From: DASRRB01 sp036732755
GTDB taxonomy: Bacteria; Planctomycetota; B15-G4; SIAN01
Length of the DNA stretch: 64,000 bases
Assembly: GCA_036732755.1 (NCBI GenBank)
Contig: DAINBU010000005.1
Location: 29,399-93,398 of the forward strand
Direction of reading: 5' to 3'
Notes under the pieces: generated by a model
The model's input: only the letters and a program-made list of their open reading frames with translations
Told to the model about the DNA's origin: nothing
Database searches by the model: none
Program-made: the position numbers and the translations under genes
Shown: one piece after another, positions 17,972-26,848 of the stretch
Numbering within the stretch: position 1 is the first letter of the stretch
How the letters are laid out: each line of letters begins with the position of its first letter

Positions 17972-19957
17972 ATGAGCGACCCCGGCGCGCCCCCCACGCC
18001 GATCGACGACGAGCCTCCGGTTCGTCGCTCCCGTTTCACCCTCGGGCGATTCCTCGTTCCGATCACGGTGGCGTTCGGCATCGCCATCACCGGCGTCGTC
18101 TGGAACATCGTCCGGGAGTGGGAGAGCCAGCAGCTGAACGTCCTGCTCGGGGACCGCGTCGCCGAGCAGGTGCAGAAGCTCGACCGCGAGACCGACGACG
18201 CCACCGACCTCCTGCTCGCGCTGCGCGCCCACTTCGCCGGGACGGGCGCGTTCGACGCCGGGAACTTCGGCGTCTTCGCGTCGGAGCACCTGCGCAACTT
18301 CCCCGAGGTGGTCGCGATCGGCTGGCTGCAGCGCGTGCGCGCGCTCGAGCGCGACGAATTCGAGGCGCGCGTCCGCCCCGACAACGCCGGCCGCCAAGAG
18401 ATCAAAGAGCCCAACGCGGCGCGCGAGCTGGTGCGCGCCGACCGCCGCGACCAGTACTTCCCGGTCACCTTCGTCACGCCGATCGGCGCGCCCGCCCGCA
18501 ACGAGCGCTCGTTCGGCCTCGACCACGCCAAGATCCCCGAGCGGCTCGCCGGCATCGAGGAGGCGTGCCGCACCGGCCGCATGGTGGTGGTCGGCCCGAT
18601 CAGCTACGTCGCGTTCGCGGAGGGGGCGGCCGCGCCCGCCCCCGACTCGCGCGCCTTCGTGTGCTACCTGCCGATCTTCAAGGGCGGCGGCGTGCCGGCC
18701 GTCGCGGCGGAGCGCGACGCGAAGCTGCTCGGCTGCGTGGTCGAGCTGATCGACGTCGGGGAGCTGTTCGTCTCGGCCGCGCGCTCGATGCGGCTCGACA
18801 CGATCGCGCTGCGCGTCTACGTCGACGAGGCGTTCGGCGCCGGCGGCAAGAAGACGTTCGTCTGGAAAAGCGTCGACGACCGGAGGAGAGACGACTACGA
18901 GGCGGTCGCGCGCTCGCACGTCTTCGACGAGCACCGCCTCGTCTTCGGCAGCCGCTGCTTCCGCATCCTCGCGCGCGCCACCGAGGCGTTCGCGGGCTCG
19001 GCGGTGGTCGTCCCGCCGTGGTTCGCGGTGATGGCGGCGCTCGGGTTCACCGTCGTGGCGACCTACCTCGTCTACAAGCTCGGCAGCGACCGCGGCCGCC
19101 TCACGCGCGAGACCCGGCAGTTCTGGAAGATGACCTCCGAGATGCTCTGCGTGATGGACGGCGAAGGCCGCCTGCGCCGCGTCAACCCGGCCTGGACCGC
19201 GCTGCTCGGCCGCGCGGAGAGCGACTTGATCGGGTGCCTGCTCCCCGAGCTCGTCCACGCCGAGGACCGCGCCGACTCCGAGAGCGCGCTGCACCACCTC
19301 TCGCAAGGCCTGACCTCGGTCACGTTCGAGGCGCGGCTGCGGTCGGGCGACGCCGAGTGGCACTGGCTGCGCTGGAACGCGGCGCCCTCCGACGACCGCA
19401 AGGTCGTGCACGCGGTCGCGAGCGACGTGACCAACGAGCGCAGCACGATCGAGCAGCTCGAGGAGCGCGCCTCGATCGACTCGCTCACCGGCGTGCTCAC
19501 GCGCCGCGCCCTCTTCGACAAGCTCTCCGCGGAGTTCGAGCGCGCGCGGCGCTACGGCTCGTCGCTCTCGGTCTGCGTGCTCGACCTCGACCACTTCAAG
19601 CAGGTGAACGACCGCCACGGCCACGTGATGGGCGACGCGCTGCTGCGCCGCCTCGGCCAACTCCTGAAAAAGAGCCTGCGCACCGTCGACTGCGCCGGGC
19701 GCTTCGGCGGCGACGAGTTCGTGTTGGTGCTGCCCGAGTGCGACTACGACGCCGCGAAGCAGACGGCCGAGCGCCTCCTCGTCCTGCTCGAAGAAGAGGG
19801 CCACGTCGCGCTGCCGGACGGCAAGAGCTTGAAACTCAAGGCAAGTCTCGGCGTCGCCGAGCTCGCGGCCGACATCACCGACGTCGCGATGCTCGTCGCG
19901 CGGGCGGATGCTTCGCTGTACCGCGCGAAGAGGGCGGGCCGCAGTCGCGTGAGCTGA
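17972..19957 (+). CDS. membrane diguanylate cyclase (CHASE-PAS-GGDEF)
   Basis: Makes cyclic di-GMP from two GTP. The ATG at 17972 (MSDPGAPPTP) is preferred over an upstream in-frame codon with an unlikely proline-rich extension. Order: TM helix at about 27-46, an extracytoplasmic CHASE-like sensor (AIGWLQRVRALERDEFEA), a second TM (WFAVMAALGFTVVATYLVY), a PAS domain (EMLCVMDGEGRLRRVNPAW), and a GGDEF domain with GGDEF intact at 579-583. RTVD at 570-573 is a good allosteric I-site, so product inhibition is likely. No EAL or HD-GYP domain is attached. It stands alone, converging with the apaH gene 30 nt away. The sensed signal is unknown. Confidence 0.92.
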   Translation: MSDPGAPPTPIDDEPPVRRSRFTLGRFLVPITVAFGIAITGVVWNIVREWESQQLNVLLGDRVAEQVQKLDRETDDATDLLLALRAHFAGTGAFDAGNFGVFASEHLRNFPEVVAIGWLQRVRALERDEFEARVRPDNAGRQEIKEPNAARELVRADRRDQYFPVTFVTPIGAPARNERSFGLDHAKIPERLAGIEEACRTGRMVVVGPISYVAFAEGAAAPAPDSRAFVCYLPIFKGGGVPAVAAERDAKLLGCVVELIDVGELFVSAARSMRLDTIALRVYVDEAFGAGGKKTFVWKSVDDRRRDDYEAVARSHVFDEHRLVFGSRCFRILARATEAFAGSAVVVPPWFAVMAALGFTVVATYLVYKLGSDRGRLTRETRQFWKMTSEMLCVMDGEGRLRRVNPAWTALLGRAESDLIGCLLPELVHAEDRADSESALHHLSQGLTSVTFEARLRSGDAEWHWLRWNAAPSDDRKVVHAVASDVTNERSTIEQLEERASIDSLTGVLTRRALFDKLSAEFERARRYGSSLSVCVLDLDHFKQVNDRHGHVMGDALLRRLGQLLKKSLRTVDCAGRFGGDEFVLVLPECDYDAAKQTAERLLVLLEEEGHVALPDGKSLKLKASLGVAELAADITDVAMLVARADASLYRAKRAGRSRVS

Positions 19958-19987
19958 CGGAGGCATTCGCGAACGTCGAGGGCGCCG

Positions 19988-20725
19988 TCAGGTGAGCGGG
20001 CACCAGGCGCGGCGCGCGGGCACCTGGAGGATGCGGTCCTCTTCGGGGATCCAGGCCGAGAGGGCGCGGCCGTAGACGCAGCCGGTGTCGAGGCCGCGGG
20101 CGTGCTTGGTGACGACGAGGCCGCGGCGGGCCCAGTGGCCGAAGACGGCGGTGCGCGGGCCGCGGTAGAGCTCGTCCCACGGGACGTAGGGCGGCGGCGG
20201 CGGCGGCCAGTCGTCGTCGGGCTGGCGGCCGTCGGGGTCGCAGTAGCGCGCGCCCGTCGCGAACTCGAGGTCGGGCTCCTGCGTGAGCGGACGGTCGCGC
20301 GTGAGCGCATCGACGAACGTCGCCCGTAGCGCGCGCGCCCGCGCGTCGAGGTCGCCCCACTTCGGGTGGAGCCCCGCGTGCACCAGCACGACGTCTTGCT
20401 CGCAGACCAAGAGCGGTCGCGCGCGCAGCCACGCGTCGAGCTCGGCGCGGTCGGGGGCGGCGGCGAGGTTCTCGAGCGTGTCGCGCTTGCCCGCCTTGCG
20501 CCGCCCCGCCGTCACCTCGAACCAGTGGAGCTCGTGGTTGCCGAGCACCATCGCGGCGCCGAGCCTCTTGAAGAGGCGCACGCAGCCGGCCGAGTCCGGG
20601 CCGCGGTTGATCGCGTCGCCCACCGAGTAGAGGCGGTCGGAGGCGGGGTCGAACTTCGCCCGCTCGAGCAGGAGCTCGAGCTCCTCGCGGCAGCCCTGCA
20701 CGTCCCCGACGAAGATGCGGCGCAT
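19988..20725 (-). CDS. apaH: symmetrical bis(5'-nucleosyl)-tetraphosphatase (ApaH)
   Basis: Hydrolyses Ap4A to two ADP, as other ApaH enzymes do, with two divalent metals. The 245-residue protein has the full PPP-family signature: GDVQGC (7-12), GDAINRG (36-42), GNHELHW (62-68), VHAGLHPKW, and the ApaH-specific C-terminus FGHWARRG and GLDTGCVYG. An acidic, proline-rich loop (DDDWPPPPPPYVPW) replaces the longer central insertion of E. coli ApaH. The ATG at 20725 opens directly with the first metal motif. The esterase gene lies 18 nt upstream on the same strand, so the pair may be cotranscribed. Confidence 0.88.
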   Translation of the reverse strand: MRRIFVGDVQGCREELELLLERAKFDPASDRLYSVGDAINRGPDSAGCVRLFKRLGAAMVLGNHELHWFEVTAGRRKAGKRDTLENLAAAPDRAELDAWLRARPLLVCEQDVVLVHAGLHPKWGDLDARARALRATFVDALTRDRPLTQEPDLEFATGARYCDPDGRQPDDDWPPPPPPYVPWDELYRGPRTAVFGHWARRGLVVTKHARGLDTGCVYGRALSAWIPEEDRILQVPARRAWCPLT

Positions 20726-20743
20726 CGCCCGAGATTACTCGGC

Positions 20744-21658
20744 TCACTTCCGCTCGGGCTTGCCGTGGTTCTTCTCCATCCACGCGAAGCCGGCGGTGAG
20801 GCGCGTGAAGGGGTCGCCGGTCCAGCCGTGGCCGCCCTTGTAGGTGACGAGCTCGACCGCCGCGCCCTCCTTCTTCAGCCGCTCCTGCGCCTTCTGCACG
20901 TACTCGAACTTGCAGCGCACGTCCTCGGGCGAGTGGTCGAGGAAGTACGCCGAGCCCTTGGCGTTCTTGAGCTCGGGCTCGAGCTCGCCGGTGACGTTGA
21001 AGACCGACATCGCGACGTACGACGCGGTGACCGGCGACTTCTCCTGCAGCGAGATCGCGTACTCGGCCGGCCCGCCCGACGACCAGCCCCACTGGTAGGT
21101 GCGCGCCGGGTCGATCTTGAGCTTCTGAGTCTTCGTCACGTCGGCGAGCACCGCGTCGACGAACTCCTCGGTGGTGAACTCCATGTTCGGGACCTTGGAG
21201 AAGCGCGTGGGCCACGTGACGTCGGCGCTCGACCACTTGACCGAGACGAGCTGCGCGAAGACGAAGTCCTGGGGGCAGCAGTTGTTCCAGACGTTGCGGA
21301 CGAAGTTGGTCATGTTCGCCTCGCCCGTCCCGCCCGGCATCACCAGCACGAGCGCGTAGCCCGCGGGCGGCGGCCGCTGCGTCTCGTGCGGGCCGATCAG
21401 GAAGTAGCGCTGCTTCGCGTTCCCCAGCGCGCGCAGGTCCTTGGCCGGGAGCTTCTTCACGTCGTCGGCGAGCTCGTAGTCGGGCTTCTCCTCCGCCTTC
21501 CCTGCCGGCTTCTCGTCCTGCGGCTTCTTGCCTTCCTTGGGATCCTTCGGCTTCTTGCCGTCCTGCGCGAAGGCGCCGAATGCGAGGACGCTCCCGAGCG
21601 CCAGCCCCGCCGCGACGAACGCGGCGAGGCGATCCGATCGACGCTGACACCGTTCCAT
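20744..21658 (-). CDS. exported alpha/beta-hydrolase (esterase-like)
   Basis: A 304-residue protein with a signal peptide (about 11-31, LAAFVAAGLALGSVLAFGAFA) and a Lys/Pro/Glu-rich linker, then an alpha/beta-hydrolase domain. The nucleophile elbow is GWSSG with Ser193. DHSPED and GGHGW near the end supply candidate Asp and His of the triad, and VLVMPGGTGEAN fits the oxyanion region. It resembles the phospholipase/carboxylesterase and PHB-depolymerase-like families. The natural ester substrate cannot be told. It probably acts in the periplasm. Confidence 0.8.
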   Translation of the reverse strand: MERCQRRSDRLAAFVAAGLALGSVLAFGAFAQDGKKPKDPKEGKKPQDEKPAGKAEEKPDYELADDVKKLPAKDLRALGNAKQRYFLIGPHETQRPPPAGYALVLVMPGGTGEANMTNFVRNVWNNCCPQDFVFAQLVSVKWSSADVTWPTRFSKVPNMEFTTEEFVDAVLADVTKTQKLKIDPARTYQWGWSSGGPAEYAISLQEKSPVTASYVAMSVFNVTGELEPELKNAKGSAYFLDHSPEDVRCKFEYVQKAQERLKKEGAAVELVTYKGGHGWTGDPFTRLTAGFAWMEKNHGKPERK

Positions 21659-21788
21659 CGCTTCCGCCTCCTCGTTCCGCGGGTCGACCCGCGAGTCGAC
21701 GCGTGCGCGCCGCGGCCCGCCACGCTACCGGCCGCTACACTCGCCCGTTCGGCGCGCGTCCGGTCGCGCGCGTCCTCGGGAGCCGGTC

Positions 21789-23339
21789 ATGCGCGCGTCG
21801 CTCGTCGCCTCGCTCGTCCTCGGAATCGGGCTCGCCCCCGCCGGCGCGTTCGCGCGCGCGCAGGGGAAGCCGGAGCTGCTCGCCCCGAACACGCCGCTCG
21901 GGTCGGGCTGGTCGGTGCTGAACTCGCAGGCGGCGCGCTCGGTCGACCGCCTCGCCGACGACTGGGTCAAGACGAGCCGCGACCTCTTCGACCACCCCGA
22001 GACGGCGCTGCGCGAGACTCGGTCGTCGGCCGCGCTCGCGGCGCTCGCCGAGCAGGCGGGCTTCAAGGTCGAGCGCGGCGTCTCGCAGATGGAGACGGCG
22101 TGGGTCGCGACCTGGTCGTCGGGCGCGGGCGGACCGACGCTCGGCATCCTGGCCGAGTTCGACGCGCTCCCGAACCTCTCGCAGACCGCCGGAGCGCCGC
22201 TGCAGGAGCCCGCCGCGCAGGGCGCGCCGGGCCACGGCTGCGGCCACAACCTCTTCGGCGTCGCCGGCCTGGCAGCGGCCGTCGCCATGAAGGAGGCGCT
22301 GCAGGCGGAGCGCCACCCCGCCACGCTCAAGCTCTACGGCACGCCGGCGGAGGAGCAGGGGATCGGGAAGATCTTCATGGTGCGCGACGGCCTCTTCGAC
22401 GGCTGCGACGCGGTTTTGTCGTGGCATCCGTCCGACAAGAACGAGGTCCACACGCAGCCCTCGAAGGCGTGCATCAGCTTCGAGGTCACCTTCTTCGGCC
22501 GCAGCGCCCACGCCTCGGCCGCGCCGTGGGACGGCGTCTCGGCGCTGGATGCCGTCGAAGCCTTCGAGCACGGCGTGAACCTGCTTCGCGAGCACGTCCC
22601 GGAGACGGCGCGCATGCACTACGTCGTGAGCAACGGCGGCGGCGTCCCCAACGTCGTCCCGAACAAGGCGGCGGTCTGGATGTACGTGCGCGGCAAGGAT
22701 TGGAGCGAGGCGGAGAAGGTCTACGCGCACTTGAAAGGCATCGTGGACGGCGCCGACCGGATGGCGTGGGGCGAGGAGTTCGGGTCGAAGACGGCGGGGT
22801 ATCGCGCGCCCGACCTCGTGCAGCTCTCCGGCCTCTACGACCTGAACATCAACTTCGCCGGCTCGCAGGTCATGCAGAAGGAGCTCGAGCGCGTCGGCGT
22901 CGCCGCCTACGACGAGAAGGAGCAGGCGTACGCGCGCGCGCTGCAGAAGGCGTTCGGACAGCCCGAGGCGGGCTACCCGACCAAGATCCTCCCCTACGAC
23001 AAGGCGCGCGCACCCGAGCCGTCGGGCTCGACCGACGTCGGCAACGTGAGCTGGGCCGCGCCGGTGATCGAGCTGCACGTCGCCACCTGGCCGAGCAAGG
23101 TGCCCGCCCACTCGTGGGCGTCGACGTCGGCGTCGGGGGCGAGCGGCGCCTACAAGGCGATGCTGGTCGCCGCGAAGGTGCTCGCCTGCACCGGCCTCGA
23201 CCTCGTCACCGACACGGCCGCGCTCTCCGCCGTGAAGGAGGAGTTCAAGCAGAGCCGCGCGCAGTTCAAGTACTCGCCGGCCGTCGGAAAAGACGACAAG
23301 CCGTCGCTGCCGTCGCACCTGCGCGCGAAGGGCGAGTGA
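21789..23339 (+). CDS. exported M20 amidohydrolase, AbgB-like
   Basis: A 516-residue dinuclear-zinc amidohydrolase of the M20D group. The N-terminus has a signal peptide (MRASLVASLVLGIGLAPAGAFA). Hallmarks shared with p-aminobenzoyl-glutamate hydrolase subunit B are DHPETALRE, LAEFDALPNLSQTAG, GHGCGHNLFG (metal site), GTPAEEQGIGKIFMV, LSWHPSDKNEV, GRSAHASAAPWDGVSALD, VPNVVPNKA and STDVGNVSW. The dimerisation insert is present. No AbgA-like partner or AbgT transporter is adjacent. The substrate is therefore uncertain, and export would suit an environmental amide or peptide. Confidence 0.88.
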   Translation: MRASLVASLVLGIGLAPAGAFARAQGKPELLAPNTPLGSGWSVLNSQAARSVDRLADDWVKTSRDLFDHPETALRETRSSAALAALAEQAGFKVERGVSQMETAWVATWSSGAGGPTLGILAEFDALPNLSQTAGAPLQEPAAQGAPGHGCGHNLFGVAGLAAAVAMKEALQAERHPATLKLYGTPAEEQGIGKIFMVRDGLFDGCDAVLSWHPSDKNEVHTQPSKACISFEVTFFGRSAHASAAPWDGVSALDAVEAFEHGVNLLREHVPETARMHYVVSNGGGVPNVVPNKAAVWMYVRGKDWSEAEKVYAHLKGIVDGADRMAWGEEFGSKTAGYRAPDLVQLSGLYDLNINFAGSQVMQKELERVGVAAYDEKEQAYARALQKAFGQPEAGYPTKILPYDKARAPEPSGSTDVGNVSWAAPVIELHVATWPSKVPAHSWASTSASGASGAYKAMLVAAKVLACTGLDLVTDTAALSAVKEEFKQSRAQFKYSPAVGKDDKPSLPSHLRAKGE

Positions 23340-23349
23340 CCGCTCCCGA

Positions 23350-24927
23350 TCAGCGCGCCAATGGGCGCGAAAGGTCGAACAGGACGACGTCCGCGCCGGT
23401 TTTCTCGAGCCGGTATCGCGTCGACGTCCACGTCCGCTCCAGGAACTCCGCGAGCTGCGCGTGCGACGTGTCGGACGGATCGATCGGCGGTTCGATCAGC
23501 GCGAACCAGCCCTTGATCGGCGCGTCGACGGATTGGCCCGCGCGGAGGAATCGCTCCAGCTGCAGCTCGTCGAAGCCGCCGCGGACCTCCCTGCGGGCGT
23601 AGTAGGACGTGCATTCCGTGCCGTTGGCGGTGGTGCACACGACCTGGTCGGCCGGGACGTGCGCGCGCAGGACGTCGCCGAGTTCCTGGAAATAGGGCGT
23701 GCGATCGCGCCGTTGCAGCTCCATCACGTCGCGCGTGATCCAGAGTCCGCCGGCGACGGCGACCGCCGCCCAGACGCCGCACGCGATCGGTCGGACCGCC
23801 GTCGCGTGCACGGCCGCCCCGATCAGGAACGCGACCAGCGGCAGGGCGACGATCAACCAATAACGGTGGATGAGGACGGCCTGGAGCAGCGGCGTCGAAT
23901 AGAGGATCGCGAACGTCGCGAGCCCGGCGAGCGTCGTCCACGCGCGCCGCGCGACCGATCGCTCCGGCGCCCACCAGCGTGCCGCCGCGAGGCCGATCGT
24001 CGCGCCGAAGAGGGCGAGACCCAGGGCCGGCCAACCGAACAGGAATTGGACGTGGCCGAGCAGGCGCGCCTGGATCTGCGCTGCCGTGACGTCCGGCATC
24101 CGAGTCGAGAAGCCGAGGAAGCTGTGCGCGAAGAGGGAGGAGAACGTCGCCGGCCGTGCCACGACGCCCGCCGGAGTGGCGAACGCCTGCGCGACGAACA
24201 TGTGCATCGCATGGAGTCCGAGCGCGACCGGGATCGCCGCGCCGAACGTCAGCGCGCGACCGAACCGCCGGCCGAACAGGTCGCGCAGCGCGATGAAGCC
24301 CGCGACGATCAGTCCCGGCCATGCGAAGAACACCGATCCTGCGAGGGCCCAGAGCACGAGCGCGCGCCGCGGCCGCGCCGGATCGCGAGCGCGCGCGCGC
24401 TCGTCCAGGAGGAGCGCCAGCAGGGCGAGCGTGATCGCCTCGGGCCCGAGCTCGCTGCCGTGCGTCGAGAAGTAGGCGCCGGCCGGCAGCACCGCGGTCG
24501 CGAACGCCGCCGCGAGCCCCGCCCGTCGCGACAGCGCCTCCGCGACCAGCGCATAGGTGACGACCACCTGCAGCAGCGCGAAGGCGACGCCGAGCGACTT
24601 GATCGGCAGCGGCCCGTCGCCGAACCACGTCATCAATGCGCTCGTCGCGATCGCCATCCCCGGCGGATGGTGGCTGTAGACGATCCATTGATCCGGCGTC
24701 GCCGGCGCGGCGTTCTCGATCATCGCGAAGCGCGCGTTCACCGGACCGTACTCGACGAGGTTGCGCGCCATCTTCGAATAGAAGGCGCCGAGCAACTGCC
24801 AGCCGAACCCGAATGGGCCTGCGAGAGCGCCGGATCGCGCGACGAATGCCCATGCGACGATGGCGGCGAGCGCGAGCGAGCAGGCGATCCGCCGCCGGCG
24901 CTCCGGCTGACCCACGTCCGACGTCAT
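23350..24927 (-). CDS. GT39-type membrane glycosyltransferase, HHPPG subfamily (paralogue 1)
   Basis: A 525-residue polytopic protein of the PMT/ArnT (GT39, GT-C) kind, which would transfer a sugar from a polyprenyl phosphate to an acceptor outside the membrane. It shows many hydrophobic segments, the loop motif HHPPG (IVYSHHPPGMAIAT), SHGSELGPEA-type loop residues (here STHGSELGP), IHRYWLIVALPLVAF late in the membrane part, and a soluble C-terminal domain ending RLEKTGADVVLFDLSRP. It shares all of these with two further paralogues in the window. It runs in the same direction as, and 100 nt behind, paralogue 2. Donor and acceptor are unknown. Confidence 0.78.
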   Translation of the reverse strand: MTSDVGQPERRRRIACSLALAAIVAWAFVARSGALAGPFGFGWQLLGAFYSKMARNLVEYGPVNARFAMIENAAPATPDQWIVYSHHPPGMAIATSALMTWFGDGPLPIKSLGVAFALLQVVVTYALVAEALSRRAGLAAAFATAVLPAGAYFSTHGSELGPEAITLALLALLLDERARARDPARPRRALVLWALAGSVFFAWPGLIVAGFIALRDLFGRRFGRALTFGAAIPVALGLHAMHMFVAQAFATPAGVVARPATFSSLFAHSFLGFSTRMPDVTAAQIQARLLGHVQFLFGWPALGLALFGATIGLAAARWWAPERSVARRAWTTLAGLATFAILYSTPLLQAVLIHRYWLIVALPLVAFLIGAAVHATAVRPIACGVWAAVAVAGGLWITRDVMELQRRDRTPYFQELGDVLRAHVPADQVVCTTANGTECTSYYARREVRGGFDELQLERFLRAGQSVDAPIKGWFALIEPPIDPSDTSHAQLAEFLERTWTSTRYRLEKTGADVVLFDLSRPLAR

Positions 24928-25027
24928 TCGTAAGACTCATACTGGGGCGGATGAAGAGACGCCAGGAAGCGGACGCGCGGCGCTGCTGCATTCCGACGAA
25001 GACGGACGCTGAGGGCGCGGAGCCGGG

Positions 25028-26581
25028 CTACTTCGGGTGCGCCAGGTCGAACAGCAGGAGCGTGCGCCGACTGCGCGGCAGGTCGACCTCGACGGCCGAA
25101 AAGCGTTCGCGCAGGAAGGTCTCGAGCGACGCGGATGGAAACGTCACCTCCGGCGACGGCGGCTTCACGAGCGCGAACGCTGCGCGCGGGACCGCGACCG
25201 CGGCTCCCCCTGACGCGAACCCTCCGGCGAGGTCGCGATCGCTCATGTTCCCGGTGAGTTCGCGATCGCAATAGAAGACGAGGCAACTCGACGGCGGCTC
25301 GGAGGTGAACACGCGTGTTCCCGACGGCGTCCGCGCGGCGAGCGCCTCGCCGAGTTCTTCGTAGTCCGCGGTCCGTTCGAGCAACTGGCTCGCGTGCGCG
25401 TCCCACGCGGCCTTTCCCGCCACCGCGACGAGGAGCGTCGCTGCGACCGCTGCCGGAAGCGCCCGCGTGCCGGCGACGTGCATGACGATCCCGCCGAGGA
25501 GCGCGATCCAGGGCAGCGCGATCGCCAGCCAATACGAATGGAACCAGACTGCCTGCGGGAACGGGAGCGAATACCCGAGCGCGAACGTCAACATCCCGAG
25601 GAACGGAGCGGTGCAGCGCGCGTCGCGCAGCACCGCGATGCGCCGCTGCAGCAGAAACGCCGTGAGTCCGGTCGCTGCGACGATCAGGCCGGGCATCGTG
25701 AAGAGCGTCCGCAGGTGCCCGCCGACGCGTTCGAGGACCCGTTCCGTGCCGAAGCGTTGCGTCACCTCGGTGATGCCGTTCACGCCGTGGGAGAGGAACA
25801 TCCCGCCCAGCGAGCCGCCCTGTCCGCCGCCGAATGATCCCGTCGCGAGCCGGACGTGGATCAGATGGAGCGCCAGCACGAACGGCACCGCCGCGCCGAA
25901 CAGCACCGCCCGCCGCAGCCGGCGGCCGCAGAGATCGCGCAGGGCGACGAACCCCGCGATCGGCAGCGCGGCCCACGAAAACAGGGACGCCGCGAAGAAC
26001 GCTGCCAGCACCGCCGCGGAGCGCGGCCGCTCCGGATCGCGCGCGCGCGCGTGTTCGTCCAACAGGAGCGCGAGCATCGAGAAGCAGATCACGATCGGCC
26101 CGAGCTCGCTGCCGTGGGTCGAGAAGCTTGCGCCGGCCGGCAGTGCCGCCGTCAGCAGCGCCGCGGCGAGCCCGGCGCGCCGCGAGAGTGCGCGCGCGAC
26201 GAGAAAGTACATGACGAGGACAAGCCCGAGCGACGCGACCACCGCGGGAAGCTTCGAGGCCATTGCCGACGTCCCGAACACCACGAACGACGCCGCCATT
26301 GACCAGATCGTTCCGGGTGGATGGTGGACGTAGTAGACCCAGCTCGACTCGGGGACGTGGTCGGCGTTGACGATGCCGGCGAAGTGCGTGGCGAAGAAGC
26401 CGTACCGCAGAGAGTTTCGCGCCTGCATCCCGTACCACGCGCCGAGCCACTGCCAGCCCCTGCCGAATGGACCGAGGTACGCGGCCGCGCGCGCGAAAGC
26501 GGCCGCGACCACGATGATCGCAAGTGCGGCGGCAGCCAGCGCGCGCCCGCGCCGCGAGGCGGTCGGCGTGCTCGATGTCAT
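25028..26581 (-). CDS. GT39-type membrane glycosyltransferase, HHPPG subfamily (paralogue 2)
   Basis: A 517-residue polytopic GT-C protein. It aligns along its length with the neighbours at 23350 and 31101: YYVHHPPGTIW, SFSTHGSELGP, LLLDEHARARDPERPRSAAVL, HSYWLAIALPW, and a C-terminal soluble part with SRRTLLLFDLAHP. Paralogue 1 follows 100 nt downstream on the same strand, so both may be one transcript. Directly upstream of its start is the 209-bp repeat copy that carries broken gene ends. Predicted function is transfer of a lipid-linked sugar. The acceptor is unknown. Confidence 0.76.
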   Translation of the reverse strand: MTSSTPTASRRGRALAAAALAIIVVAAAFARAAAYLGPFGRGWQWLGAWYGMQARNSLRYGFFATHFAGIVNADHVPESSWVYYVHHPPGTIWSMAASFVVFGTSAMASKLPAVVASLGLVLVMYFLVARALSRRAGLAAALLTAALPAGASFSTHGSELGPIVICFSMLALLLDEHARARDPERPRSAAVLAAFFAASLFSWAALPIAGFVALRDLCGRRLRRAVLFGAAVPFVLALHLIHVRLATGSFGGGQGGSLGGMFLSHGVNGITEVTQRFGTERVLERVGGHLRTLFTMPGLIVAATGLTAFLLQRRIAVLRDARCTAPFLGMLTFALGYSLPFPQAVWFHSYWLAIALPWIALLGGIVMHVAGTRALPAAVAATLLVAVAGKAAWDAHASQLLERTADYEELGEALAARTPSGTRVFTSEPPSSCLVFYCDRELTGNMSDRDLAGGFASGGAAVAVPRAAFALVKPPSPEVTFPSASLETFLRERFSAVEVDLPRSRRTLLLFDLAHPK

Positions 26582-26622
26582 CCGAGGAGCGATCTTGGTC
26601 GCATCACGAGATCATGCGACGT

Positions 26623-26703
26623 GCGACCCGAGTCCGGCTCGAAAAGTCGGGAGCCGACCTCTTCCAGTTCGATTCCTCGAAGCGCAAGGCGAAGGCGCGC
26701 TGA
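26623..26703 (+). pseudogene. 3' fragment of an HHPPG-type glycosyltransferase gene
   Basis: In frame, the fragment reads ATRVRLEKSGADLF..., ending at the TGA 26701-26703. It equals the C-terminus of the gene ending at 32681 apart from one Ile-to-Val change. There is no upstream body, so it is a remnant created by the rearrangement that made the 209-bp repeat. Confidence 0.85.
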
Positions 26704-26746
26704 CCCGTCGCGTGGCGCGCCTCGCGGCACGACGCGGATGCCCGGT

Positions 26747-26831
26747 TCATTCCGATCGGACGACCCGTCCGTCGCGAAACGTCAGGCCCGCGTCGTCGAA
26801 CAGCGCCTGGACCAGGGGATTCGTGCGGTAG
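26747..26831 (-). pseudogene. 3' fragment of an SGNH/TPR gene
   Basis: On the minus strand, the fragment encodes only the terminal YRTNPLVQALFDDAGLTFRD.. of the SGNH/TPR protein whose intact copy stops at 32725. Homology ends at 26831, just before the start of the lower-GC operon at 26849. Confidence 0.82.
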
Positions 26832-26848
26832 AGCGTATAGTTCCGCGG

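Larger units (their letters stand above)
26623..26831. repeat. 209-bp direct repeat, copy A
   Basis: Identical to 32601-32809 except one base (26632 G versus 32610 A). It contains the last 27 codons of an HHPPG-type glycosyltransferase and, on the other strand, the last 28 or so codons of an SGNH/TPR gene, that is, the convergent junction found intact at copy B. Here both genes are cut off. The two copies are 5978 bp apart and bound the 5.8-kb stretch 26832-32600. Confidence 0.95.

Noticed and set aside
26321..26848. Extended N-terminus for the glycosyltransferase at 26849
   Set aside because: The extension crosses the 209-bp repeat in a non-native frame and lacks a membrane-protein start. 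The ATG at 26849 begins directly with a TM helix.
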